A stretch of 64,000 nucleotides of DNA from Saccopteryx bilineata (Eukaryota > Chordata > Mammalia > Chiroptera > Emballonuridae): positions 125,246,239-125,310,238 of the forward strand of contig NC_089493.1 of NCBI RefSeq assembly GCF_036850765.1. Direction: 5' to 3'. The position numbers and the translations under genes were made by a program. Positions within the stretch are counted from its first letter, which is position 1; every line of letters starts with the position of its first letter. Shown here piece after piece: positions 54,126 through 64,000 of the stretch. The notes below the pieces were generated by a model that saw only the letters and a list, made by a program, of their open reading frames with translations, was not told where the DNA came from and made no database searches.

Positions 54126-54931
54126 TGAAAAAATTCTGCACATCTGGAAGGTTTTACTAGAAAATTGTTTCTCCTCTGTTGAGGGAAGAAGAAGGCTTCT
54201 CTGGGAGGGGCCTGTGCCTCCCCCCTCCCCCCCTCCTGCCTTCTCCTCCCTCCCTCTCTGGTCAGGTCTTCTCTAGGGCTCATCCTAAACAACTGAGACC
54301 TTCACCTAGACTTTGAGAACCTCCCCACTGGTGCCCAACTTCTCAACTAAGATTCCGTCATCTGTACCTGAGCGCTGGCCACTCCCTGCTCACCCCGGTC
54401 TGTGGTGCCCTGCCCATGCTGAAATTCTAAACATAATTGGAGGCCCATGGCTCACCACTTGCCCTTTTGTCTGGGCCCTTACTCCTCCAGACAGGCTAGA
54501 GTGAAGCCCCCTTGCTTTCCAGGGCCTCTCCACCTGCCTTGCTCACCTGGGCTTGCACTTTCCTGGAGCTCACCTATCTTCCAAGCCGACTGGTCCAATG
54601 CAAGCCTCTGCTAGAGCCCTGATTAGCCACGTCTCTGGCAATCCACCCTTCATTTGGGGAAAGCTCTTGGCCTTTCCATGGTGCTCATGGTAGAGTCAGG
54701 GCTTTGTTTCTCGGACTGATTTGCACTCTGCCTTCCTACAATCGGGGGCCCTTGTCCACCAGGGCCCAGTCTCCCTCTCTTTTCTAGCTTCTGGGCCACT
54801 CTTCCCCCGAACCTGCCCACTTTCCTTCACCCTCCACCTTCTCCTCAAGCTCACCATGGTGGTGCCTTGGCACCCGCCCCATCGACTGAGGCTGACAGTG
54901 GCACCACGCTGGCTGGGAGAGGCTGTGCGGG
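54126..54931. other. Unassigned sequence
   Basis: A C-rich patch lies at 54216-54245. No gene or repeat recognised. Confidence 0.4.
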
Positions 54932-55074
54932 ATGGCAGCTCTCAGCTATCTCCGGGGGCTGGTCCTGTGCCACAGGGCCCAGGTTGGCCCCACCAGAGCA
55001 GCGCAGCAGCTGAGCGGGAGCACAGCGGCCGAGCGGAGCACTTGCTGGCCCAGCGCATCCAACAGATTGGGTGA
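54932..55074 (+). other. Weak candidate first exon (unconfirmed)
   Basis: GC-rich, CpG-containing stretch with an ATG in fair context (gggatggcag). The frame starts MAALSYLRGLVLCHRAQ, which resembles a mitochondrial presequence in being arginine-bearing and lacking acids. The stretch ends at a 5' splice-like 'ttgg|gtgagc' at about 55072. I do not recognise the protein and see no matching downstream exon, so this is only a candidate. Confidence 0.12.
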
Positions 55075-55319
55075 GCCGAGCCTCCCAGCATTCTGCAGAA
55101 GCAGCACAAAGGAGGGGTCTCTAGCTGAACATCCTCTCTTACGAAAGGCTGTCACATAGCGCCAGGGTCCCTGGGTGGGAGGGACAGAGGCCCAGGGCTA
55201 AGAGCTGGGATGCCATGCAGAAGAGGGCTTGAGCTCAGGCCTAAAAGAGGAACCTCACCAACAATGTGGGTGGCTGGGGGCCAGCTCGGGGGAGCACGCA
55301 CCTTGGCACAGTCATACTT

Positions 55320-55960
55320 CCTCGTCTTCACACGGGCAGCACTTTGCTGTTCACAAAGCACATGTTTACATAAGCTTCCCTCAAACGTCATAACCCAGGG
55401 AGGTAGGCCTATTAGATCCATTTCACAAGTGAGGAAACTAAGGACCTGAGACATTGCCTTTTCCAATGTCACCAGCACATCAGTGGCAGACCAGCCCGAG
55501 CCCAGTGCTCTGCCCACTACACTGCCCCCTTACTCCAGGGTCAGAGCCCACCCCAGCTAGGCTGTTGACCCCATATGAGAAGCACTTCAGGGGGCTAAAA
55601 GACTTCAGGCCAGCAACCATTTGGCTAACACACAAGTAGTTAGGATTCTCCAGGTCCAGTTAAAAGCCTTCATCCCTGGAGCAAATTTCTGGTGCCCAAA
55701 GGGCAGATAAACCTCCTGGGGGTGGGTACTCAGGAGGACAGGGAGGCCTCCTTGGAGCAGAAGCTCTCCTAATCCTAAAGGAAGCAGCAGAGCCCCCAGG
55801 GCAGGCCTGGGGCTGAGGTGGGAGGTGACTGGTCAAGCACTTTGACTGCAGGGATCTGTGCAGCCCCCATGAGCTGCAGCTTCAGGGCGTCTTCTACTAG
55901 CTGTATGGCCCTGAGTAAGCTCCTTGCCTCAGCTTCAGATTCCTCTTCTGTAAAACTGAG
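55320..55960. repeat. MIR fragments
   Basis: Reverse MIR at 55320-55530 ('tcacaagtgaggaaactaag'). A shorter forward MIR is at 55880-55960 ('tagctgtatggccctgagta'). Intervening sequence not identified. Confidence 0.6.
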
Positions 55961-56514
55961 CTGCACCTGGGCCTGTGGGAGGATCGCTGAGTCGTGAAAA
56001 GGCCAGGTATACAAGTCCCTTGTGCCCCCAGGGCACCTAGAAACTGAGGTCTGGCACCTTTGGTTCTCCCGCTTAGCAGACATCAGGAGGAGGGACTTTT
56101 GATCCTAGAAACCTGAACCATCATCAAAGGAGGAGGTTAAAGGAGCTGGGAAACCTGAAACCTGAGGAATGTTGTTTACAGAGAACACTTCACCAAAGTA
56201 ATCATTGTTTTCTCTAAGAAGCAGAAGCATACAAGGGGCACTTGAAATACCTTACCAAGAAACACTCCAAGATGAACAATGGTCATGACTTGCTTTGAGG
56301 GCTGCCTCAGACAAGGAGACGCATGAAACTCACCCCATCCAGATTCAGAGAGATGAGGGTGTGGGGGCCAAGGGCAAGGCCTCAGCCAGCTTCTCCCACT
56401 GAGCTCGGCTTTAACACTCAGTGTTTCAGACACACTGACACATTGCTCTGTGACTGGATCTTAATACACTGGCATAGAAAAGGACCATGCTCTATCACAA
56501 AGGAAAAGCAACAC
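55961..56514. other. Unassigned sequence
   Basis: No repeat or gene recognised. Confidence 0.4.
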
Positions 56515-56889
56515 TAGGCTGTGGCTTGTGGGCTCAGCGGTAGAGCATCGACCCAGCGTGTGGAAGTTCTGGGTTCAATTCCCAGTCAAGGCACACAGGA
56601 GAAATGCCCATCTGCTTCTCCATCCCTCCCACCTCTCTCTTTTCACTCTCCCTCTCTCTTCCCCTCCAGAAACCATGGCTTGAATGGTTAGTGCAAGTTG
56701 GTCTGGAGCTGAGGATGGCTCCATGGCCTTGCCTCAGGTGCTAAAATAACTCGGTTATGACCCCAGATGGGCAGAGCATCGCCTGGTAGGGGTGTTGCCT
56801 GGTGGATTCTGGTCGGGATGCATGCTGGAGTCAGTCTTTCTGTCTCCTCACCTCTCACTTAATAAAAAAAGAAAAAAGAAGAAAAGAAA
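56515..56889 (+). mobile_element. tRNA-derived bat SINE, type A, old copy
   Basis: Recognisable head 'gtgggctcagcggtagagca' and body 'gaggatggctccatggcctt', 'cccagatgggcagagcatcg'. It is clearly more diverged than the other type A copies, with deletions in the body. Confidence 0.88.
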
Positions 56890-57014
56890 ACAGTATAAAA
56901 GCATAGTGCTTAGTGTACACCACATCTCAATCGATGTCAGCTATGATACTAATTATTGCTCATAGATTTGAAGTAGTATTTTTTTGTAAATGTATAATGA
57001 CATTGTCATATTAT

Positions 57015-57185
57015 TTAAAAAAAAAAAAAAAAAGAATGACACTACCAGGAAGAGTAGAAGAAGCAATCAGCTGTTCCCCACATTTAACACACTGGACAAG
57101 CTCAGAGGAAATTCGGCAAGATGAGACTTGCCAAAATTATGCAGAAAGTCAGGGACAGAGCTGGGATAAACTCTGAGCTCCTGGC
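57015..57185 (-). repeat. A run and MIR-like trace
   Basis: A-run at 57018-57033, followed by a reverse MIR-like trace ('agacttgccaaaattatgca', 'agtcagggacagagctggga'). Confidence 0.5.
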
Positions 57186-57759
57186 TTCAAGGGTCCTGTC
57201 CATCAAACTCCAGCCCTTCTCCCTCATTGCCCTGACCATGGCCCCAGAGAAGGACCAGCAGCCCAGCTTTACCTAGGCTGCCTCTGGGCAGGGGTGGCTC
57301 CTGTCAGTCTCACTCCCCTATCGGTTACACTTCCCTCTGCCCTCACTCAGAGAGGTCACCCACATCAGCTCAGTGATGAGAGCCAGGAGACACCAGTGCC
57401 ATACCAGCTGCCCACCTACCCTGCTGGGAGGGACCCTGAGATGGCCCGAACCAGCAGGAGACCCCTGGAAAGTCTCTCTTTGCCACTCACTTACTTATGG
57501 AGGACAGCAACTTTCAGAAGGGGCAGCAGCCGCAGGACCTGGGGGGTCCTGGTCCCAAGAGTCCCCACAGGGGGCTGGGCGGCTGCTTTCCCAGAAGAAG
57601 CCTGTCCGGCACTCACTGTCCCTGGATGGACACTAGTACTGAGGGATGGGAAAGAAATTTAAAGAGCTTTCTCTTGTGTACCACCGGGCTGGGGAAAGTG
57701 AGTGTGTGTGTGTTTGGGGGGCGAGGGTTGAATCTACTAATTTCATTTGTACACCTAGA
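57186..57759. other. Unassigned sequence
   Basis: The plus frames at 57294-57814 have no domain. No repeat recognised; short (TG)n at 57702-57713. Confidence 0.4.
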
Positions 57760-57955
57760 TGAGGGGCTTGCAGACTCAAAGGCTGTGTTTGAGTCAGGGC
57801 AGCCCCCTTACTAGCTGCCAGAGCTGGTGGGTCCTTTCAGCTCTCTGAGCCTCAGTTGCCTCCTCTGCACCACAGGCCATTGCGTGCCCCTCCTGGAGTT
57901 GCTTGCCGAGGGAAGCAAGGCCCTGCTGGTGACAAGGCACTTAGCGCAGACGTCA
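57760..57955 (+). repeat. MIR fragment
   Basis: 'tgtttgagtcagggcagccc' and 'tctctgagcctcagttgcct' in forward MIR order. Confidence 0.6.
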
Positions 57956-57984
57956 GCCATAGTGATGAGGGAGGGGAGGGGAGG

Positions 57985-58165
57985 TATGTGGCAGCTGTAA
58001 CTTTGCCTGGTGAAAAAGTATGAAAATATTCACCAAAATATTAGCAGGTGGGGACAGTTATCATTGAGGGGCAGGATTGCAGCCACTTCAATTTCATTTC
58101 TTCTTTCCTTTTTCTTTCCATGTTCCTAAATTTATTGTCATTTCAAAATGATGAAGTGAAGAAAT
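57985..58165 (+). mobile_element. Old L1 3' UTR trace
   Basis: 'gacagttatcattgaggggc', 'tcatttcttctttccttttt' and 'catgttcctaaatttattgt' resemble an ancient L1 3' UTR. Confidence 0.4.
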
Positions 58166-58284
58166 AACCAGGGCCTGCTGTGGTTGGCACCTCCGTGCTG
58201 CTGACTAGAGCTCAGGGTGCAGGGGTGGGGGGGCGCCCCTTGCCTGGCAGTGAGGACCCCTGCCCCAGACCGGAGGAGCGTCTA

Positions 58285-58440
58285 TGCTTTGCTTGCTGTG
58301 GTTGTGCCTGGCTCAGACAATGCAAACACACAATCATTCATTATAACTCAATTACAGTGATTAAAGCTGGTGGCACGCAGAGGCAGGAGGGAGTGTTGCC
58401 AACAAAATTTACACTCCGTGTCATCAAGGAAAGATAACAG
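58285..58440. promoter_or_regulatory. Candidate conserved non-coding element
   Basis: Repeat-free block: 'acacaatcattcattataac', 'tcaattacagtgattaaagc', 'acaaaatttacactccgtgt', 'catcaaggaaagataacagc'. It has homeodomain- (ATTA) and GATA-type (GATAA) words. Conservation not tested. Confidence 0.28.
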
Positions 58441-59891
58441 CAGCTGACGCCGCCGCTTGCCTCCTCTGCCATCTGCTCAGCACTGGGCCACCTGAGGGGT
58501 GGGCTAATGGAGCACTGTGCAGCAGAGAGCCGCTGCAACAGGGCTGCCCAGGCTGAGGCCAGTAGAGCCCAGTGCTGGCCAGGGAGGAGAGCCCGTACCT
58601 TTCTCTGCAGACATGGCCACCCAGAAACCCAACATCTGGGGGTGGGCATGTCAAGAAACCTCAACATCTAGAACAGAGGCAGAGGGTGGGTCTCTGAGAT
58701 CTGGTTTTCGCCTCCATGTTCCAGATTGGGAAACTGAGGCGCAAACAAAGGAGTGTTGTGGACCATAAATGGCAAAAAAACATTTTAGATTCAAGGCTTA
58801 GCAAAAGGCTAAGTTCTCCCCCCTCCATCTCCATATTTGGCTATGATGCTGAGTATTTGCACCCACTCTACTTGCTTCCTTGGGTTGCTGGAAGCAATAT
58901 ATATGCCCTTCCTCTGACTCTTTGTTTGTTTCAGATGTTGGTAGATTTCATTAATGCATCCTGTTTTATGCCTTGGGAGAGTTCCTGTTTTAGCCTTGGA
59001 TGTGAGACTTTGAATAAAGGTCCTTGATTTGCATATGGCTATATAATAAAGCAAACTGGGGCTATGGGGCACTCTGATACTGCCAGGCATTTTGAAGAGT
59101 CCTCCCTGTCCCATGGTTTTTGTTTTGATAAGTGTGTTTCCTTAATTCCGCACCGTTATTAGCAGCCGCGCTGGTCCGCGGCAAAGGAGGATTACACACA
59201 GTAAGCCTGGGACATGCAGAGAAGAAGGCTGGGGAGTTAAGAGCCCCTCTGATCTGCCTGGAGATGGGAGGGGCTGGGCTGAGACCTGAGACTCTAGTGG
59301 GCCCAGAATGAGTCAAAGATGCTGACAGGAGAGCCCATGGGGGCTATGCAGCGGACACTAGCCATGGACAGGGCTACTGGAGGGCGAGAGTACAAGAGAT
59401 GGTCATTGATCACCAGGCATCAGACCTGACAATAGGTTTTGGGCAGGGTGGCCAAGAGGGACTAGGGGGGAGAGATGGAGGCAGAAATCCGTGGCTGGGG
59501 TCTAGACTACCACAAGGCAGAAGGGTGGGATGGATGGACCTGCCTTCTAAAGGACAGCAATGACACCAGTCTCCCCAGAACACCAGGCCTCTAGCATTGT
59601 CGACCACAGGAAACGGGACAGGCACCTGTGCATGGGGCCAGCTGATGTGTTTGTTCCTGATCTGAAAGTGCCTCCCTTGTGAGCTTCTGTTGACTGGTGG
59701 TATGGTAGGGTTCGATGTGGGTGTGGCTGAAAGAGTAAAAGGCTTAGTTCCCCCCAGCACATTTTTTCAGCTGGGTCGAGCTCTGAAGCCAGTGCCCCCG
59801 GGTGTGCCATGCTATGTACTGCCCTCCCCGAAGCCCTGCCCAACCCCAAGGCCACAGCCCATTGCCTAATGCCCAAATCCCACCACAAGGC
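58441..59891. other. Unassigned sequence
   Basis: A reverse MIR trace lies at 58690-58765 ('attgggaaactgaggcgcaa'). The segment 58920-59070 is AT-rich and repeat-free with 'gatttgcatatggctatata', again a possible conserved block. No gene recognised. Confidence 0.4.
59887..59891. repeat. 5-bp target site duplication, left (solo LTR)
   Basis: aaggc is repeated at 60258-60262. Confidence 0.8.
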
Positions 59892-60257
59892 TGTAAGGTA
59901 TTTTTCCCCACCAAGAAGGAAGGAAGAGGGCTCAAAGCCGCAAAGTGTGGCTTTATTGAGTACAGAGCACGCATCCCGCCCAGCAAGGTTCCCTGGCCCC
60001 GAAGAAAGAAAGATGGAGGAGATGGAGGCTAGGGAAGTTGCACGGATTAAACCGCGTGGGAGATATTTAAAGGGTCCCTCTAGGGAAGTGGAGCTACTAT
60101 GATGTGGTGAAATTTCACTGGCTGGCAGACGATCTCTTTTTTCCAAAAGGTTCCTGTGAAGCCTCCTTTTGGCGAGCTTGGTTGTGGGCGGTCCTAGCCA
60201 AAGTTCGCGGGCCTGGGTTCCCCACGTAACCATTCCCCATTATCCACGGACCTTACA
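59892..60257 (-). mobile_element. Solo endogenous retroviral LTR, 366 bp
   Basis: Terminal inverted heptamer: tgtaagg at the left and ccttaca at the right, i.e. TG...CA ends. A 5-bp target duplication flanks it. Read on minus it has a TATA-like 'tttaaatat' (plus 60063-60071), then about 110 bases on a polyadenylation signal AATAAA (plus 59952-59957) and a short U5. This is U3-R-U5 architecture of a gamma/class I-like LTR. No retroviral genes adjoin it, so it is the product of LTR-LTR recombination. The 228-codon minus frame (59547-60233) merely crosses the LTR. Confidence 0.88.
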
Positions 60258-60264
60258 AAGGCTC

Positions 60265-60490
60265 CTTTGTTCAACTGTCAGTGGCTCCTTAGTTCCCCTG
60301 GGACACACCTGACTGCTCAGGTGTCCTCCCCTGAGCCTTGTCTCTTGCCTCCTCACCAGGCAGGGCCTTTGCACGGGCACAGAATGAAGCACAGCCCCGC
60401 CTCCTTCAGCCTTCCTCACCTGCTTTGCCTTCAGAGCCCAGCTTACACATCCTCCTCTAGGAAGCCATCCTGACCTCTAGACCAGGTGGG
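60265..60490 (+). mobile_element. L2 LINE 3' fragment
   Basis: 'caggcagggcctttgcacgg', 'gcccagcttacacatcctcc' and 'ctctaggaagccatcctgac' match L2. Confidence 0.7.
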
Positions 60491-61129
60491 CGCCCATTCT
60501 CTGGGCTTTCACTACCAGGCCAGTTCCCTTGGGGCATTGGCCAAGGATAACTAGGGTCATCTGTTCCCAAACTCCAACCCTGGCAGCAACCTGGGGATAA
60601 GAGTTGGGCCCTCTTCATCTCTAAAGCCTCAGGGCTAACTGGAGAAATGCTGAATATGGGTGAGTGAGTGGCCCAGACCGGAGTGGGCAAAATGACTGCT
60701 CAAGACGACCAGTCTAGGAAAGCAGAGGACCAAGCCCACGGGTCAGAGCTATGTCCTCTGAGTGGAGGCCTGCCCAGCCCAGGCCTCTCTCCATCCATCG
60801 TGGCCCCTCAAGCCATGCTCAGCAGGCCCGCCCGCGGGGTGCTCCAAGCCCCTTGCTCCCAGACAGGCCAGAAGGCACAGTTTTGATGGCTCAGAGAGAG
60901 CCGTGGAGCCTCTGACTTCTGAGACCAGAGAGACGGAAGATGGGCTGCTGCCCCCTCTCTGCTGTGCAGCCCACGTTAGGCCATCGGGAGCCCGGGCTGG
61001 AACCACTGGAACCCCTGCAGACAGGGCCCGCCCTGCCCGAGAGCACAAGCCCTGGAATTCCCCAAGAAGAACGAAAGAGGAAGCTGAGTGTTGGAGGCCT
61101 GACGTGAGGGGCAGGGTGGGGGTTTCAAT
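60491..61129. other. Unassigned GC-rich sequence
   Basis: Open on both strands (60762-61217 plus, 60749-61150 minus) with no domain. No repeat recognised. Confidence 0.4.
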
Positions 61130-61350
61130 GCAAAAATCACTTAGGGTCAAGAAATCTGGGTTTTCATTTCAATCCTGTCTCATGGCTGTGCGAGGGTTTA
61201 ATCCGTGCACGGTTTAATCCGTGCAACTTCCCTGCCTACGAAGCGAGGGACACGGAGGGACCAAGGCTGACAGTGGTCCTGCCTCCACGGAACCCCAGTC
61301 CAAGTCACTAGGTCTCAGTTTCCCCATCTGTGGTGGCGGTATTGAACTGG
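61130..61350 (+). repeat. MIR interrupted by a ~110-bp insertion
   Basis: The MIR head ('agaaatctgggttttcattt', 'tctcatggctgtgcgag') stops at about 61193 and the MIR core resumes at about 61303 ('aagtcactaggtctcagttt', 'ccccatctgtgg'). The inserted piece begins with a doubled 15-mer ggtttaatccgtgca (61195-61209 and 61211-61225). The segment 61210-61233 is an exact reverse-complement match to 60031-60054 in the LTR. Confidence 0.75.
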
Positions 61351-61603
61351 ATCTGTTTTTTGAAAGTGTGGTATGAGGAAGGACTTTTAAGTAAGGTGAA
61401 GGGGCACTGAGAATCATGGACTTACAGAGCAGGAAAGTTATTCCTTTTCCACTTCTTAGTCATTCTGATTAGCTCAAGGAGTGAGTTTCAGGTGCATGTG
61501 ACGGGGCCTCAGCACATCCCAAACACCGTCGCACCCCCCTTTATAACAAGGAGCGAGTAAGGAGGACTGGAGGCACAGTCATTAGATTTTGTTTTTATTG
61601 CTG

Positions 61604-61912
61604 TTGTTTTTTTGTGTGTGTGTGTGTGTTTTTTTAATGAGAGGAGGAGAGTTAGTGGGACAGACTCCTGCATGCACCCTGATCAAGATCCACCCAGGAA
61701 CCCCATCCTGGGCTGAGGCTCAGACCAACTGAGCTATCCTCAGCACCCGAGGCCAACACTTGAACAAATCAAGCTACCGGATGTGAAAAGGGAAGAGGGA
61801 GAGAAGGGGTGAGGCAAGGGAGAGAGAAGCAAATGGTCCTGTGTGCCCTGACCGGGAATTGAACCCAGGACATTCATATGCCAGGCCGATCCACTGAACA
61901 CCAGCCAGGGCA
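61604..61912 (-). mobile_element. tRNA-derived bat SINE, type A, old and rearranged
   Basis: Minus-strand copy: 'ggacagactcctgcatgcac', 'gatcaagatccacccaggaa' and the head complement 'tgaccgggaattgaacccag'. The body between is shortened and diverged. A (TG)n and T run at 61613-61636 mark the tail. Confidence 0.82.
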
Positions 61913-61949
61913 TAAATTTGTATTCATAGCAGTTACTAGCGTAGATTTA

Positions 61950-61991
61950 TTTATTTATTTTTTAAAGATTTTATTTATTCATTATGGAGAG

Positions 61992-62040
<49 letters not shown>

Positions 62041-62160
62041 GTAAAGGAGCAGGAAGCATCAACTCCCATATGTGCCTTGACCAGGCAAGCCCAGGGTTTT
62101 GAACCGGCAACCTCAGCGTTTCCAGGCTGACGCTTTATCCACTGCGCCACCACAGGTCAG
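61950..62160 (-). mobile_element. Short tRNA-derived bat SINE, type C
   Basis: Minus-strand copy with head complement 'gaaccggcaacctcagcgtt', 'aggagcaggaagcatcaact' and a (GA)n of about 40 bp at 61996-62037. AT-rich tail 'aaagattttatttattcatt'. Confidence 0.93.
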
Positions 62161-62889
62161 GTCAGATTTACTTTTTTAATGGTGAGTGATAATCATTTAG
62201 GAAAATAATAAAAATTTTATTTTTAAATATCTATATTTAGGCTTAAAAATGAATCTATTTAAGGAAAAACTGTCAAGTGACTCATAGGCGGTTAGGTTTA
62301 GCACACCGGGGAAACATCACTAGAGGCTAGTCTACAAGCCACTGCAATTCTTTGATTCTTGTTGGCTCCAGGGACTGTGGCTCTGTGAGTCCTGGTCATG
62401 TTGGGGGTAGGGGGTGGGCCCAGGGGCCTGACAGCTATGGCTTCTGGAACTGGGCCTGCAGGGCCAGAGCAATGTGCCCCTCACTGATAAAAAAGTGATG
62501 ATGAGTCAATTGGCTAAAACCTGGGACTCCCCAGGGACTATGGAGTGTGTCCCCAAACATGCCTGTATGCAAATTCCTTTGGCTGACAAACAAACTTATC
62601 CACATAGTGTCTGCATAGACAGTTGATGGTGGTTTCTGATCAGAGCTCTAGACAGAGGGCAGCCTCTCTCTGTTCCCAAAAGTGACAGGGCCTTTGGGCT
62701 TCCTCCCTCTCCCTGCCTTTCTCACTCTGCCAGCCTGCCCTCCTGCAGCTCCCTCAGGGGGAGACGCTAGGGGTCTTCCCAGAAATAGCCCCCAGCCCCA
62801 GCTCAAGGGATCTGTACAACCTTCAGCCATCCAGGTGCAAACCAGTGCGGTGCCACAGAGGGGCAGGTGACTCAGGGACTAGTCTGTCT
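62161..62889. other. Unassigned sequence
   Basis: No repeat or gene recognised. Confidence 0.4.
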
Positions 62890-63240
62890 AAGACGCCTTT
62901 CCTTCTTCCAGCCTACAATCCCTATTCCTCCTTAAACACTCCACACAAATGTGGTGTTCTCTTCTGCAAAGCCTCCAAGGATGCCTACCCTTCTGACCCT
63001 TCTAAAAGGTGGTTGATCCTCCCCCTCAGGACCCACACATCTTACTGTCCAGACTACTATTTATTAGTAGCACTGTTTTGTAATTGTTCTAACTGTTCAT
63101 AACAGCTTATTTTCCTGATTGGTGAGTACATTGCTTGAGAGCATGGACCATTCATCTCTATACCCCGCGTCCCTAGTCTGCAACACCTGGTATGCTATGT
63201 CTGCATCTACTGAAATAATGGGTAGGGAGGTGGGTGGATA
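62890..63240 (+). mobile_element. L2 LINE 3' fragment
   Basis: 'ttctcttctgcaaagcctcc', 'gcttgagagcatggaccatt', 'catctctataccccgcgtcc' and 'ctgcaacacctggtatgcta' follow L2 wording. Confidence 0.65.
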
Positions 63241-63309
63241 GCCAATGCTCAGACTCAATTCACTCTACTTCTCTACTTAAGAGGAGGAAACTTTTTCTTG
63301 GAAACATCA

Positions 63310-63480
63310 TTCTTTCAGGCACTCAGTAACTATTTCCTAAACACCTATCATGTGTCAGTGACTCTGTTAGGAACCAGGGATACAGAGTGAACCAAGCTTG
63401 ATCTCTGCCCTCATGAAGACCACAGTTAGGTCAGAAAATGAGGCAAGCAATACATGGATAACAACTGGGAAAGGATTTGA
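63310..63480 (+). repeat. Ancient mammalian repeat (unnamed)
   Basis: 'aacacctatcatgtgtcagt', 'aggaaccagggatacagagt' and 'tctctgccctcatgaagacc'; same family as 39885-40030. Confidence 0.55.
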
Positions 63481-64000
63481 ACTTTCGCTGTCACTTAGAT
63501 TTAAACCACTCAGAATTTAATTTCCTTTGAAAGGAAATTTGAGTAGAATCAATGAAGTTAAGTAAAAATCTGCAACCCTGACTTTGAGCTAGAAGTATCA
63601 ATAGGTTTCATGATGTGCTTTATCTTTAAGAAATAGAAACACTCACACACAGACACACACACACACTTTTCTTGTTTAGCTCTGCTACTAAAAGGATTTA
63701 AACCATTGACCAGTCTTTTAGCATCAAGCACTCCTAGCTCCAAGATTCTGGTCTCTAAATACCACCTTCCAACAAAAGGAACTAGGACTCTTTGAAGAAA
63801 TGGCCAACTACAGATCTAGGACAGACACTGTGCAAGGTGAGCCAGAAATATGTTTTCATATCAGAAAGAAATGACACTATGAAAGACCACCACAGTCATG
63901 TCAAAGAGATGCAGGAGGCATCTTCAAAGACTTCTCCTAAAATAGGATGATCTGAGGAGCAATAACAATAACTTCTCTTGACTGACACATATCAAATGTG
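63481..64000. other. Unassigned with short (CA)n
   Basis: A (CA)n-like patch lies at 63640-63666. No gene or repeat family recognised to the window end. Confidence 0.45.

Noticed and set aside
59547..60233. 228-codon minus-strand frame
   Set aside because: It runs through the solo LTR and unrelated flank. LTRs do not encode such a protein and no domain is seen.
1..64000. A multi-gene defence, metabolic or phage-like system
   Set aside because: The sequence is repeat-rich vertebrate DNA with no operon structure and no recognised genes. The unusual features are transposons and rearrangements.

Overview
The window looks like intergenic or deep intronic nuclear DNA from a bat. I found no protein-coding gene I can support: every long open frame is either low-complexity, lies inside a repeat, or shows no recognisable domain. 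The organism call rests on the SINEs. There are six copies of a tRNA-derived SINE whose head resembles 'ggttggctcagcggtagag' and whose body carries 'ggagcaaagatggcccggg'. There are three copies of a second SINE with 'gcgcagtggatagagc' followed by repeated 'caccagcttgagc' units. There are three copies of a short SINE with a (GA)n tail. From memory this set belongs to rhinolophoid or emballonurid-type bats. The classical vespertilionid VES body is absent. 'Bat' is fairly safe; the family is not.

Layout. 1-14 kb holds old mammalian repeats (MIR, L2, L1M, MER5A, an MLT1 fragment), two lineage SINEs and a (TA)n(CA)n microsatellite. 14.3-16.6 kb is the most striking unit: a 2,271-bp hAT transposon with SPIN-type ends and a perfect 8-bp target duplication. 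Its transposase is broken into an inverted middle block and a correctly oriented C-terminal block, and it carries a hairpin-dense insert of unknown origin. 16.6-30 kb holds SINEs, L2, MER20, an MLT1 LTR and a long polypyrimidine tract. 30.2-31.5 kb has L1 pieces around an internally deleted Tc1/mariner element that still encodes the N-terminal DNA-binding part of a transposase. 32.5-32.8 kb is a 320-bp hAT MITE with a perfect 8-bp target duplication, inserted into an L2 tail.

36.98-39.5 kb contains a pair of ~372-bp inverted arms about 1.8 kb apart. Their inner halves are about 99% identical and their outer halves only about 83%, which suggests gene conversion. 44-51 kb holds an L1 3' end, a SINE, a G-rich minisatellite, a MER5A and a Tigger-like element. 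51-64 kb has possible conserved non-coding blocks, a 366-bp solo retroviral LTR with a 5-bp target duplication, and a MIR 1.1 kb away that is interrupted by an insertion containing a 24-bp copy of LTR sequence.

The window therefore reads as a record of old mammalian repeats overlaid by younger lineage SINEs and by DNA transposons of families known for horizontal transfer. Repeat names come from recognising consensus features by eye, not from a database search, and edges without target duplications are approximate.
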